From Caldifarciminota bacterium (GTDB taxonomy: Bacteria > Hydrothermota > Tepidihabitantia > Tepidihabitantales > CAIPLT01): a DNA stretch of 45,541 nucleotides. The notes under the pieces are model-generated. The model saw only the letters and a list, made by a program, of their open reading frames with translations, did not search any database and was not told where the DNA came from. The stretch covers positions 1 through 45,541 of the forward strand of contig CAIPLT010000047.1 of assembly GCA_903865935.1 (NCBI GenBank). The letters run 5' to 3'. Made by a program: the position numbers and the translations under genes. Below, piece by piece: positions 29,857-38,197 of the stretch (positions are counted from its first letter, which is position 1; each line of letters begins with the position of its first letter).

Positions 29857-31206
29857 ATGAAAAATATGAAAAATGTATATAAGTTTTATTTATTAATAAT
29901 ATCTTTCTTCATCGTCAGCACATTTCTTTTTGCTACACCGGAACTAAAACAACCATTCCCAAATTATCCGCTCTATGAAACAACACTAAAAAATGGATTG
30001 AGGGTAATTATTTACGTTGACAGCGCGGTACCGGTTGTTTCAAGTCAACTTTGGTACAATGTTGGTGCAATCTATGACCTGCCATATAAATCAGGTATGT
30101 CGCATCTCTTAGAGCACATGGATAACACTAAACATTATAAGGCGCGTCAAATTTCAGCAATCGTTGATTCGTTAGGTGGCGAGGATAACGCATTCACTTC
30201 CAGTCTCTATGTCTGCTACTGGGTCGATTTGTCGAAGGAATTTTATGAAACAGCACTGAAATTCGGCGCGGAAAGAATGGTTAATTTGGTTATTCCAAAA
30301 GAAAAGTTCCTTTCCGAGCGTCAGGTTGTCTCCGAAGAACGCCGGCTGGGTGAAAATCAACCATACGATAAAATGTGGGAACAATTTGACCTATTGTTTT
30401 ATAAATTTCATCCGTATCGAAATCCAATTGTAGGCTGGATGGATGATATTCAAAGAATTGAACTTACCGATTTATTAAATCATTATCACAATTATTATAC
30501 GCCATTAAATGCGGTCTGTGTTATAGCCGGGGCAGCAGAACCACAGGATGCATTAACAAAGGTTGAAAAATATTTTGGCAACATTAAATCAAAGCCAGTT
30601 ACACATCCAATATTCAATGAACCAGAGCAGGCTGGTGAACAAAGGATGACAATGTCTCAGAAAGTATCTTTGCCGGTAATTGCCATCGGATTCCATACCT
30701 GTGATGTTACATCACCCGATTATTATATATTAGAGGTGCTCGAAGCCTTGCTCTCAAGGGGTAAGGATTCGCGTCTGTATAAAAAAGCAGTTTATGAAAA
30801 ACAATATGCGCAACAGATTAGTGCCAGTAATGACCTGGAGCGTGATAACGGAAGATTTTATTTCTTTGCTATGCCCAAGCAGACCAATTTGGTTGATTCG
30901 GTAGAAAAGTTAATTTATGACGAACTTTCAAACATTCAATCATTGGGAAAAGATTCGATTACCAATGAAGAGATGCAGCGGGTGAAAAATCAAGTGATTG
31001 CAAACGAAATATTTGGCAAGGACAGCGGCCGTTCAATGGGATTTCGAATCGGCCAACAAGCGATAACAACTGGTAATTTAGCGGACATGGTCGAATACCC
31101 AAAGAGGATTGAAGCGGTGACCAAAGACGAGATACGCAGTGTAATCGGTAAATACTTTGTACCGAAAAACAGAACAGTTGTAACATTATTGCCGGAAGGG
31201 AAATAG
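29857..31206 (+). CDS. M16-family zinc peptidase, catalytic subunit
   Basis: The 449-residue exported protein (signal peptide through 'STFLFA') has the inverted zinc motif HLLEH at residues 83-87 and the third ligand at E160 or E161 in 'VSEERR', ~75 residues later, as in active pitrilysin/MPP enzymes. 'GGEDNAFTSSLYVCYWVDL' is the usual substrate-binding strand region. The C-terminal half is the non-catalytic M16 repeat. The residues after HLLEHM ('DNTKHYKARQI') differ from the common 'FKGTxx'. It degrades or processes short peptides in the periplasm. Its partner follows after two bases, forming the usual heterodimer of this class. The start codon directly follows a promoter. Confidence 0.94.
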   Translation: MKNMKNVYKFYLLIISFFIVSTFLFATPELKQPFPNYPLYETTLKNGLRVIIYVDSAVPVVSSQLWYNVGAIYDLPYKSGMSHLLEHMDNTKHYKARQISAIVDSLGGEDNAFTSSLYVCYWVDLSKEFYETALKFGAERMVNLVIPKEKFLSERQVVSEERRLGENQPYDKMWEQFDLLFYKFHPYRNPIVGWMDDIQRIELTDLLNHYHNYYTPLNAVCVIAGAAEPQDALTKVEKYFGNIKSKPVTHPIFNEPEQAGEQRMTMSQKVSLPVIAIGFHTCDVTSPDYYILEVLEALLSRGKDSRLYKKAVYEKQYAQQISASNDLERDNGRFYFFAMPKQTNLVDSVEKLIYDELSNIQSLGKDSITNEEMQRVKNQVIANEIFGKDSGRSMGFRIGQQAITTGNLADMVEYPKRIEAVTKDEIRSVIGKYFVPKNRTVVTLLPEGK

Positions 31207-31208
31207 AA

Positions 31209-32594
31209 ATGAATAATATCAAAAATCAAATATCAAAAATCAAAATGACAAAGAAAAGTTCAAAATTGGTCATTCTAATAATGTTATTTATATCGAGTGT
31301 TTGTTTTGCTACCCTGCCAATAAGCCGGGATTCGCTTGATATCGGACTTAAAGTTTTGGCATACCAGACTAACCGATTACCGTTGATTGAAATGCGATGG
31401 GTCGCTTATGCGGGCAGTATTTATGACCCGGTGGGAAAAGAAGGGCTGGCGAATGTTACCAATAAACTTCTTACCCACGGGACAAAAGTCCGCTCCGCAG
31501 TAAAAATAAGTTCAGACATAGAATTTGTCGGAGGTGCCTTATCGGTTGGGACCAGCTATGATTATGCTACATTACATATCAGGGTATTATCTAAAAATAC
31601 CGATTTAGCATTTGATATGCTATCCGATGTTTTATTGAATTCGATATTCTCAGACAGCGAAATTGCCAAAGTCAAAAATGAAATTATCGGTAACATTAAA
31701 CAAGGTTGTGATTATCCCTATGATGTTGGCTGGGATAAATTGAACCAACTATTATACAAAAATCATCCCTACGGACACACGATTGACGGAGACACGATAA
31801 GTGTTACAAAAATTACCCGTAAAGACATTATTGATTTTTACAATAAATATTATACGGTCGATAACGGATTTCTTGTGGTCGCGGGTGATTTTGATAAAAC
31901 CGACCTGTTAAAAAAAATCACGAATAAATTTGCCACGATGCGAAAAGGCAAACCGGATACTCCAATTGCATCATTTGAGTCAGGGCCATTTGCACCGAAG
32001 TCGCAAGGTTATTACATATATCAACCAGAGCTGACTCAATCTTATGTTTTCATCGGCGTTCCGGGTATTGCGGAAACATCACCGGATTATTTCCCAGCCC
32101 GGGTGATGAATTTTGTCTTAGGCGGTTCACCCTTAACATCTCATTTAGGTAATGCGGTAAGAGAGACACAGGGTTTAGCGTATGATGTTCGTTCATTCTT
32201 TGACCGAAGATTATATGGCGGCGCATTCGTTGCGACAACCCAGACCGTTAACCCGAAAAAGGCAATTGGGATAATGCTCGATGAAATTACAAAGATGAAT
32301 CAAATTGGCGCGACCCAGGATGAACTGAATCGAGCTAAAACATTTTATATCGGCAATTTTCCATTTAATTATGATGCGACTCGCGACAAAGTCGATTTGT
32401 TGCAAAATATGGAAATTTACCACAAAGGGATGGATTATCCGGAGAAATTCACTGGCTATATTGAGAAGGTGACGCTGAATGATATTAACCAGGCAGCCAA
32501 GAAATATTTGTATCCTAATAATTATTTATTAGTGATTGTTACCAATGTTGCGAAGGATTCATTACAAGTTCAAGGAATTGAGTGGTTGAATTAG
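31209..32594 (+). CDS. M16-family partner subunit lacking the zinc motif
   Basis: The 461-residue protein has an N-terminal polar stretch and then a signal peptide (MTKKSSKLVILIMLFISSVCFA). The fold follows M16, but the position of HxxEH reads 'NVTNKLLTHGT', so it has no zinc site. It keeps the substrate-holding motif of partner subunits in 'GSPLTSHLGNAVRETQGLAYDVRSFF' (the R...Y pair) and a glycine-rich 'GPFAPKSQGYYIYQ'. It should pair with the catalytic subunit encoded just upstream, as in the MPP alpha/beta type. ATG 31209 follows GGAAGGG; an in-frame ATG 12 codons later would start right at the signal peptide and is an alternative. No terminator is visible after it. Confidence 0.9.
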   Translation: MNNIKNQISKIKMTKKSSKLVILIMLFISSVCFATLPISRDSLDIGLKVLAYQTNRLPLIEMRWVAYAGSIYDPVGKEGLANVTNKLLTHGTKVRSAVKISSDIEFVGGALSVGTSYDYATLHIRVLSKNTDLAFDMLSDVLLNSIFSDSEIAKVKNEIIGNIKQGCDYPYDVGWDKLNQLLYKNHPYGHTIDGDTISVTKITRKDIIDFYNKYYTVDNGFLVVAGDFDKTDLLKKITNKFATMRKGKPDTPIASFESGPFAPKSQGYYIYQPELTQSYVFIGVPGIAETSPDYFPARVMNFVLGGSPLTSHLGNAVRETQGLAYDVRSFFDRRLYGGAFVATTQTVNPKKAIGIMLDEITKMNQIGATQDELNRAKTFYIGNFPFNYDATRDKVDLLQNMEIYHKGMDYPEKFTGYIEKVTLNDINQAAKKYLYPNNYLLVIVTNVAKDSLQVQGIEWLN

Positions 32595-32690
32595 ATAATG
32601 CAGCGCTAAATGAAAATTGGGACAAGCGTAACGTAAAGTTTTAGATTAAAAAAACCTCTAAAGAAAAAATATTTATATTTGGGAAGCAGG

Positions 32691-32784
32691 CATGGCGAGT
32701 GCTACCGGCTAGCGTATCCCTGACCTATTTCTGACCGATTGTTAGGACAATCTTACCCTACATGCGACTTATCAGGTCGCCATG
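32691..32784. other. Candidate structured RNA or palindromic element
   Basis: CATGGCGA (32691-32698) pairs perfectly with TCGCCATG (32777-32784) and closes a region with two inner hairpins: GCTA/TAGC over CCGGC (32701-32713) and GATTGT/ACAATC over TAGG (32737-32752). A rival hairpin GCGAC/GTCGC (32764-32780) uses part of the closing stem. The stretch is clearly richer in G and C than its surroundings. No known RNA family is recognised. Confidence 0.4.
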
Positions 32785-33024
32785 TGGCCAGGTTAAATAT
32801 ATTGATATTAAGAGTGATATTTATTCTGTTTATGTATTTATACTGGTAGGTTTGCTTTAGTAAATTTTGTCCCGCCATAAAGGAAAAGTATTGGATATTG
32901 ATAGGGTTTTTACCATTAAGCGTGATAGAAATTTAATGAGTGAATTAGTTAGGTATTAATTTGAATATAAAGGAAATTCGAAGTGAGAAACTCGAAGCTT
33001 GTGTGGAAAATATTTATTTTGGAA

Positions 33025-33095
33025 TCAGGATTTTTTTCTTGAGGTTGGTTTGTAATATTTCCGACCTTTGAGTGATGACGGGAAATGTTCTTGAC
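33025..33095 (-). pseudogene. Relic of a second rarA 3' end
   Basis: On the minus strand this reads [16 protein letters not shown], then a Lys/Arg-rich tail and a stop. The intact rarA at 34662 ends with [16 protein letters not shown]. At DNA level 33044-33093 and 34681-34730 agree at 41 of 50 bases, and most differences are silent. Similarity stops abruptly on the upstream side, near 33095. No start or other part of a second rarA is found. Confidence 0.65.
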
Positions 33096-33118
33096 AACAT
33101 GTTAGATTAGAATACCAT
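33091..33118 (+). promoter_or_regulatory. Promoter of the APC permease gene, implying a leaderless mRNA
   Basis: TTGACA (33091-33096) and TACCAT (33113-33118) are 16 bases apart, and ATG 33127 comes eight bases after the -10 box. AAAGG in this gap would lie upstream of the predicted transcript start. Confidence 0.6.
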
Positions 33119-33126
33119 AAAGGCGA

Positions 33127-34605
33127 ATGACTTTTAGGAACAAAACTCGGATAGATATAACGAGACAATTAAATACTTTTGATGTAACAAGTCTGGTGGT
33201 CGGTTCAATTATCGGCGCAGACATTTATGTTGCGGCAGCGCTGGGCGCAAAGTTAGTCGGACCAGCATCACTTCTTTTATGGGTTGGGGCAGGCTTGATT
33301 GCGATTGTAATCGCTTTATCTTTTTCTTACTGTGCAACGATTTTGCCAAAAGTCGGCGGACCTTATGCTTATATTAAAGATGTTGCCGGACCATTCAGTG
33401 GTTTTATGGTCGGTTGGTCACTTTTCTTAGCCGAATGGTTTTCATTAGCCGTATTTCCAGTTGCCTTCACGAAATACTTCCTTTATTTCTTCCCTGGTTT
33501 AGGGCCACAATATCAAATTCTATTAAAGGCAATTTTCATCGGGATTATTCTCGTTACGAATATTACGAGTATTAAATTAGCGGGGAAATTTAATGATTTT
33601 TTAACGATTGGGAAATTGAGTCCTTTGATTTTGTTGATGATAGCAGGACTACTATTCATCGTCTTAAAACCACAAGTGGCAGTTCATAATTTTCACCCTT
33701 TTATCAAAGGCAATATTTTTGATTTCGGAAAGGCGCTGGTATTGATTTTTTGGGCTTATGCTGGTTTTGAGTTATCGACGTTACCGGCGGATGAAATACA
33801 AGAGCCACAGAAAACAATTCCGCGAGCAATATTAATCGGGATGTTAATTGTTATCATCTTTTATCTCATCACTAATTTTATCATAACCGGCATTGTCGAC
33901 GGACATTTATTGGCTTCTTCCTCAACGCCATTGATGGATGCAGTAAAACGAATATTTAGTTTTTCGCGGATTTTTGGAGTTATCGGGATTTTGATTATTG
34001 GAGTCGGTGCGTTCGTTTCGATAATGGGTGCGGATGAGTCAGGGACAATCGGAACCTCGCGCTTGGCTTATGCGATGTCATTCGATGGTTTACTGCCGCG
34101 TGCATTTAGCCGATTACACAAAACTTTTCAGACCCCATATATCGGCGTGATTCTAATTTGCACGAGTGCTTTTATTGCCAGTATATTCGGTAGCTTAAGT
34201 TCTTTGATCAATGCTTCAGTATTTCTCTTATCATTTGCTTATCTTGCGACCTGTATCGCGACTATTTTTCTAGTAAGAAAGTATCCACAGATTTCCGGGA
34301 AAATCAAAGGAAAATTAATCGTTCCAATATTTGGTGCGGTCTTTTCGGTTCTATTAATGACACAGGTTACTGGTCAGCAGATTTTAGTTTCATTTATCCT
34401 TATCGGTATCGGTATTCCAATTTATATCTTCTTTTCTCCGAAACACGAGTTGCACGAATTGAAAGAAGCATTTTTATCAAGAGAAATTATTCTTAAACGA
34501 GCGTACCAACAAGGGGAAAGATTTCTGGCTTATCCCGTTCGTCGTGTAAAATGGCTAATATATCGGGTCAAAAAAATTAATAAAGCCTGGCACATTATCG
34601 AATAA
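33127..34605 (+). CDS. APC-superfamily amino acid permease
   Basis: The 492-residue membrane protein has about 12 hydrophobic segments. The first helix carries the broken-helix glycine motif 'SLVVGSIIGADIYVAAALGAKLVGPASLLLW', and helix 3 has 'LPKVGGPYAYIKDVAGPFSGFMVGWSLFLAEW', both typical of APC amino acid/polyamine transporters. Helix 6 reads 'LIFWAYAGFELSTLPADEIQEPQKTIPRAI'. It probably carries an amino acid by proton or exchange mechanism; the substrate cannot be told. The C-terminus is a basic cytoplasmic tail. It is a single gene; its start codon follows its promoter directly, and it converges on rarA. Confidence 0.94.
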   Translation: MTFRNKTRIDITRQLNTFDVTSLVVGSIIGADIYVAAALGAKLVGPASLLLWVGAGLIAIVIALSFSYCATILPKVGGPYAYIKDVAGPFSGFMVGWSLFLAEWFSLAVFPVAFTKYFLYFFPGLGPQYQILLKAIFIGIILVTNITSIKLAGKFNDFLTIGKLSPLILLMIAGLLFIVLKPQVAVHNFHPFIKGNIFDFGKALVLIFWAYAGFELSTLPADEIQEPQKTIPRAILIGMLIVIIFYLITNFIITGIVDGHLLASSSTPLMDAVKRIFSFSRIFGVIGILIIGVGAFVSIMGADESGTIGTSRLAYAMSFDGLLPRAFSRLHKTFQTPYIGVILICTSAFIASIFGSLSSLINASVFLLSFAYLATCIATIFLVRKYPQISGKIKGKLIVPIFGAVFSVLLMTQVTGQQILVSFILIGIGIPIYIFFSPKHELHELKEAFLSREIILKRAYQQGERFLAYPVRRVKWLIYRVKKINKAWHIIE

Positions 34606-34661
34606 AATCAAATATTAAAAATCCTATTTCAAAAAATAAACATTTAAAATACATTTGGTAT

Positions 34662-35927
34662 TTACTTTTTAATTTTATTAGGTGGTTTGTAGTATTTTCT
34701 ACCTTTGAGCGACGGCGGAAAATGTTCCTGGTCGACTTTGGCATCAGGAAAGTCGTGAGCATATTTATATCCTTTACCATAGTTAAACTGCTTCATTAAA
34801 GAAGTAACCGGATTTCTTAAATGCAGAGGTACTGGTTCAGTTTGTGATTCTAAGGCATCTTTTTTTGCCTGTCCATAGGCAACATAAATCGAATTGCTTT
34901 TCGGCGCCATTGCTAAAAAGATAACTGCCTGTGCCAATGCCAAATCGCCTTCGGGTCGACCGATAAAATCGACTGCTTCTTTTGCCGCATTAGCAACAAC
35001 TAATGCCAGATTATTAGCATCACCAATATCTTCAACGGCAAAGCGCACTAATCTTCGGGCAATATACAAAGGGTCTTCACCCGCTTCAAGCATCCGTGCC
35101 AGCCAGTATAACGAAGCGTCAGGGTCAGAATCGCGCAAAGATTTGTGAAGCGCCGAGATTAAATTATAATGTTCTTCACCGCCCTTGTCATATAAAAGAA
35201 TCTTTCTTGATGCGATATGCTCGATTGTCGATTCAGTAACTTTTCTTGAACCGTCTTTATTCGGTTCGGTTGCTTGTACTGCTACATCCAATGTGGTCAA
35301 TGCAACGCGTGCATCACCCTGTGAAATATTTACGATATAATCGAGAATTTTATCCGAGACCTCTGGTTTAAATTCTTTCAGACCCTGCGGAAGATTTATT
35401 GCCCGTTTGAGAATAGCTTTAATGTTATCGGGTGATAATTGATTCAAAATATATACACGGCATCGCGAGAGTAATGGTCCGATAACTTCAAATGAGGGAT
35501 TTTCAGTTGTTGCACCGATAAGAATTATTTTGCCCGATTCGACAAATGGCAGGAATGCATCTTGCTGTGCTTTGTTGAACCGATGAATCTCGTCAACAAA
35601 AAGCACAGTTGATTTATTAATCATCTGCCGGTTATACTCAGCTTCTTTGGTGACTCTTCGGATATCAGCGACGCCGGATGTCACCGCGCTGAATTGCACA
35701 AATTGTGCTTTGGTATAATGAGCGATGATTTGAGCGAGTGTTGTTTTACCTGAGCCGGGCGGTCCCCAGAAAAGCATCGAATGTAACTCACCTTTCTCAA
35801 TCATTTTGCGCAAAGGTCTGTCTTTACCTAAGAGATGCTCCTGTCCGACAATCTCGGATAGATCGGTCGGACGTAGTCGTTCAGCCAAAGGAATGTTTAA
35901 ATCCTGTTTTGATTCTTGATTTGCCAC
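34662..35927 (-). CDS. rarA: Replication-associated recombination AAA ATPase RarA (MgsA)
   Basis: The 421-residue ATPase acts at stalled replication forks. From the GTG start: '[22 protein letters not shown]', Walker A GPPGSGKT at residues 55-62, Walker B '[11 protein letters not shown]' at ~108-118, sensor 1 '[10 protein letters not shown]', the arginine-finger region 'PLLSRCRVY', and the tetramerisation domain with '[43 protein letters not shown]' and '[21 protein letters not shown]'. I choose GTG 35927 (MANQESKQ): a consensus promoter ends six bases before it, whereas the upstream start at 35954 would lie inside the promoter. The gene shares its upstream region with the divergent C25 peptidase gene. 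A relic of its 3' end lies at 33025. Confidence 0.96.
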   Translation of the reverse strand: MANQESKQDLNIPLAERLRPTDLSEIVGQEHLLGKDRPLRKMIEKGELHSMLFWGPPGSGKTTLAQIIAHYTKAQFVQFSAVTSGVADIRRVTKEAEYNRQMINKSTVLFVDEIHRFNKAQQDAFLPFVESGKIILIGATTENPSFEVIGPLLSRCRVYILNQLSPDNIKAILKRAINLPQGLKEFKPEVSDKILDYIVNISQGDARVALTTLDVAVQATEPNKDGSRKVTESTIEHIASRKILLYDKGGEEHYNLISALHKSLRDSDPDASLYWLARMLEAGEDPLYIARRLVRFAVEDIGDANNLALVVANAAKEAVDFIGRPEGDLALAQAVIFLAMAPKSNSIYVAYGQAKKDALESQTEPVPLHLRNPVTSLMKQFNYGKGYKYAHDFPDAKVDQEHFPPSLKGRKYYKPPNKIKK

Positions 35928-35933
35928 TGCCTT

Positions 35934-35961
35934 ATTATAAATTAATAATAGCATAGGTCAA
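35934..35961 (-). promoter_or_regulatory. Promoter of rarA, implying a leaderless mRNA
   Basis: Minus-strand TTGACC (35961-35956) and a perfect TATAAT (35939-35934) are 16 bases apart; six bases later comes the GTG start at 35927-35925. No Shine-Dalgarno site is present. Confidence 0.78.
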
Positions 35962-36004
35962 GTCATACGTCGCCATAAGCTCTGTCGACGGTGCGAAATA
36001 AAAC

Positions 36005-36032
36005 TTGACGAATAATATATCAATTGTATTAT
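36005..36032 (+). promoter_or_regulatory. Promoter of the C25 peptidase gene
   Basis: TTGACG (36005-36010) and TATTAT (36027-36032) are 16 bases apart. The leader is about 13 bases and includes AAGGAT. It is divergent from the rarA promoter 44 bases away. Confidence 0.65.
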
Positions 36033-36051
36033 ATCTAAGGATAGATATCGT

Positions 36052-37512
36052 ATGTTGAAATTAAGCAAAACCAAATTTATTATTCTTATTTTACTTGTTC
36101 TTGTATCTGGTTTATTTGCGACTGGAGCGCAGTACCTGATTATTGTCCGCGATAATTTTTATGAAGCGGTTCAGCCATTAGCGCAATGGAAGAACAAAAA
36201 AGGTCTGCCGACTATAGTGGTTAAATTGTCGCAAATTGGCGGCAATGATCCGAGGGCAATTAAAAATTATATTAGTGATGTTTATCAGAGATGGACTATA
36301 AAACCAGAATATGTGCTATTAGTCGGCGATATAAATTATATCAAACCTTATCCGCACCCGAATTGCGGACCGACCGATAATGCGTACGCCGATGTGAATA
36401 ATGATACATTGCTTGAGCTTTGTATTGGTCGTTTGCCATGCCGAAGCACTTCGCAACTTAGATCAATGATAAGTAAAATATTTTCATACGAGCGAACACC
36501 ATATTTATCCGATACATTATGGTACCGCAAAGCAGTGACGGTCCGTCAAGACCCTGGTCCTTATCATAATGCCGGCGTACATTTTGTGCGGTCAATGATA
36601 CTTGACAACAGCGACTTTGTTCAGGTTGATACTTTGGTTGTACCAACTAGCAGCCGTCGGGATTTAAAAGATACACTTGCTCAGGGACGGAGTTATTTTT
36701 TATATACCGGTCATGGTGGCGGGACAAACTGGGTTTCCCCATTTAACATTTCTTTACCCGTACAAAATGGCAGAAAGTTCCCGGTAATATTTTCGTGGAG
36801 CTGTCAGACCGTTTTACAAAGAAATTATTTAGGTCAGAAATGGCTTAAGTCTGGGACTGTTAGATTACCTAAAGGTGCGGTCGCATTTATCGGTACGACT
36901 ACATCTGGGTTATATGCACCGTATCGAAATTTTGTCGGCAGGAATTTTTTCCGCGCAATCTTCCAGTATAAAACGTTGACCATTGGTAAAGCGTTAAAAC
37001 AAGGATTGGATAGTTTGTGGGCATATACACCGGATAACTTTGGCCACACCCTATATAACGAATGGAATATTTTAGGTGACCCGGAACTTAACTTATGGAC
37101 TGCGGTTCCGAAACCGATGACCGTAACTTATGATTCCATGTTACCCTTGGGACAACAGACATTTTTGGTTTTAGTTAGAAACGGAAACGGGCAGGTAATT
37201 CCTGATGCATCAATTTGTCTGATGATGCCCAATGACTCGAGTTTTTATTATCACGGGTACACGGATAAATATGGTGTTGCATCGTTTGTGATAAATCTGA
37301 AGACACAGGATAGCATTTGTATCACAGTAACTGCGCAAAATTACATACCATATGAGAGAAGCTGTTTTGTTCTTTCGTCAAATTTGACGAGTCATCCGAT
37401 GAATAAGAATAATATATCAAACCAGCCAAATCAATCACTCCAAAAAATACCGACAAAAGATAAAGAATACCAATCGGAAAATAATTTTGATAAATTAATT
37501 AACAAGCCTTAA
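36052..37512 (+). CDS. Secreted C25 (gingipain-type) cysteine peptidase
   Basis: The 486-residue precursor has a signal peptide (KFIILILLVLVSGLFATG) and the C25 catalytic fold: 'YLIIVRDNFYEAVQPLAQWKNKKG' start, 'YVLLVGDINYI', 'YADVNNDTLLELCIGRLP', the catalytic His221 in 'YTGHGGG' and Cys251 in 'FSWSCQTV', then 'GDPELNLW'. An Ig-like domain follows ('FLVLVRNGNGQVIPDASI'), then a Ser/Asn/Gln-rich tail. Unlike the other exported proteins in the window it has no sorting tail, so it may be freed to the medium, stay in the periplasm, or use a partner. In Porphyromonas this family is the main T9SS cargo. Here it cleaves proteins of unknown identity. The gene is single. Confidence 0.93.
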   Translation: MLKLSKTKFIILILLVLVSGLFATGAQYLIIVRDNFYEAVQPLAQWKNKKGLPTIVVKLSQIGGNDPRAIKNYISDVYQRWTIKPEYVLLVGDINYIKPYPHPNCGPTDNAYADVNNDTLLELCIGRLPCRSTSQLRSMISKIFSYERTPYLSDTLWYRKAVTVRQDPGPYHNAGVHFVRSMILDNSDFVQVDTLVVPTSSRRDLKDTLAQGRSYFLYTGHGGGTNWVSPFNISLPVQNGRKFPVIFSWSCQTVLQRNYLGQKWLKSGTVRLPKGAVAFIGTTTSGLYAPYRNFVGRNFFRAIFQYKTLTIGKALKQGLDSLWAYTPDNFGHTLYNEWNILGDPELNLWTAVPKPMTVTYDSMLPLGQQTFLVLVRNGNGQVIPDASICLMMPNDSSFYYHGYTDKYGVASFVINLKTQDSICITVTAQNYIPYERSCFVLSSNLTSHPMNKNNISNQPNQSLQKIPTKDKEYQSENNFDKLINKP

Positions 37513-37555
37513 TTCTTAATAATAATAAAGTTCAGATATACAACAATAATTAAAA

Positions 37556-38191
37556 TTATTTAACGCAAGAAAAAATTTCTTCGGTTGAAATTTCACCTTC
37601 ACGCAATATTTTTATTTCATTATTTGTCAGTGAAACGACAGTTGATTCGATGCCATACTTGGTTTTACCGCCGTCTAAAATTAAATCTACTTTGCCATTC
37701 AGGTCTTTTAATGCTTGTTGAGCAGTGGTTGGTGATGGTCGGTTATGAATATTAGCACTGGGGATTACAATCGGTCTTCTGGTCAATTTTATTAACATTA
37801 AGACTATTTTTGAGTCAGGAATTCGTATGCCAATATCATCTCGGCCTGCGGTAACAACATCAGGGATTAGTTTTGATTTATTTATAACCAAAGTCAGTGG
37901 GCCAGGCAGGAACTTCTTAGCTAATACTTCCGCTAAATTAGGGAGATTTTCTACATATTTATATATATGTAATAAATCACTTAACGCAATTGATAAAGGT
38001 TGCGACAAGGGTCTTTTCTTAATTTGAAATAATTTTCTGACTGCTTCAGGATTAGTTGCATCACAAACTAAACCGTAAACTGTGTCAGTAGGCAATACTA
38101 CTAACCCGCCTTTTTTTATTATCGCCGCTGCTTTCTTTAATGTAGAGACGGCTGGACGATTGGGATTAATTTTTATTAATTGCGTCTGCAA
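37556..38191 (-). CDS. tsaC: L-threonylcarbamoyladenylate synthase (TsaC/Sua5/YrdC)
   Basis: The 211-residue YrdC-domain enzyme makes threonylcarbamoyl-AMP for the t6A37 modification of ANN-decoding tRNAs. Seen motifs are 'GGLVVLPTDTVYGLVCDATNPEAVRKLFQIKKRP' (KxR + SxN nucleotide pocket), 'FLPGPLTLVI', 'DDIGIRIPD', 'RRPIVIPSANIHNRPSPTT' and 'GIESTVVSL'. It has the short TsaC length, without the Sua5 C-terminal domain. The best start is TTG 38191, six bases after the stop of the long greA gene, with no ribosome binding site, so translation is probably coupled. The rest of the t6A pathway (tsaB, tsaD, tsaE) is not in the window. Confidence 0.93.
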   Translation of the reverse strand: MQTQLIKINPNRPAVSTLKKAAAIIKKGGLVVLPTDTVYGLVCDATNPEAVRKLFQIKKRPLSQPLSIALSDLLHIYKYVENLPNLAEVLAKKFLPGPLTLVINKSKLIPDVVTAGRDDIGIRIPDSKIVLMLIKLTRRPIVIPSANIHNRPSPTTAQQALKDLNGKVDLILDGGKTKYGIESTVVSLTNNEIKILREGEISTEEIFSCVK

Positions 38192-38197
38192 TTTATA

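Larger units (their letters stand above)
32595..33126 (+). other. 532-base stretch without a complete gene
   Basis: It holds an RNA-like fold at 32691-32784, a rarA relic on the minus strand at 33025-33095, and the APC permease promoter at 33091-33118. The part 32800-33020 is AT-rich with no coding frame that I can support. Confidence 0.6.

Noticed and set aside
32684-32794. tRNA or known riboswitch
   Set aside because: No cloverleaf with T-loop GTTCNA and no conserved riboswitch core fit the sequence.
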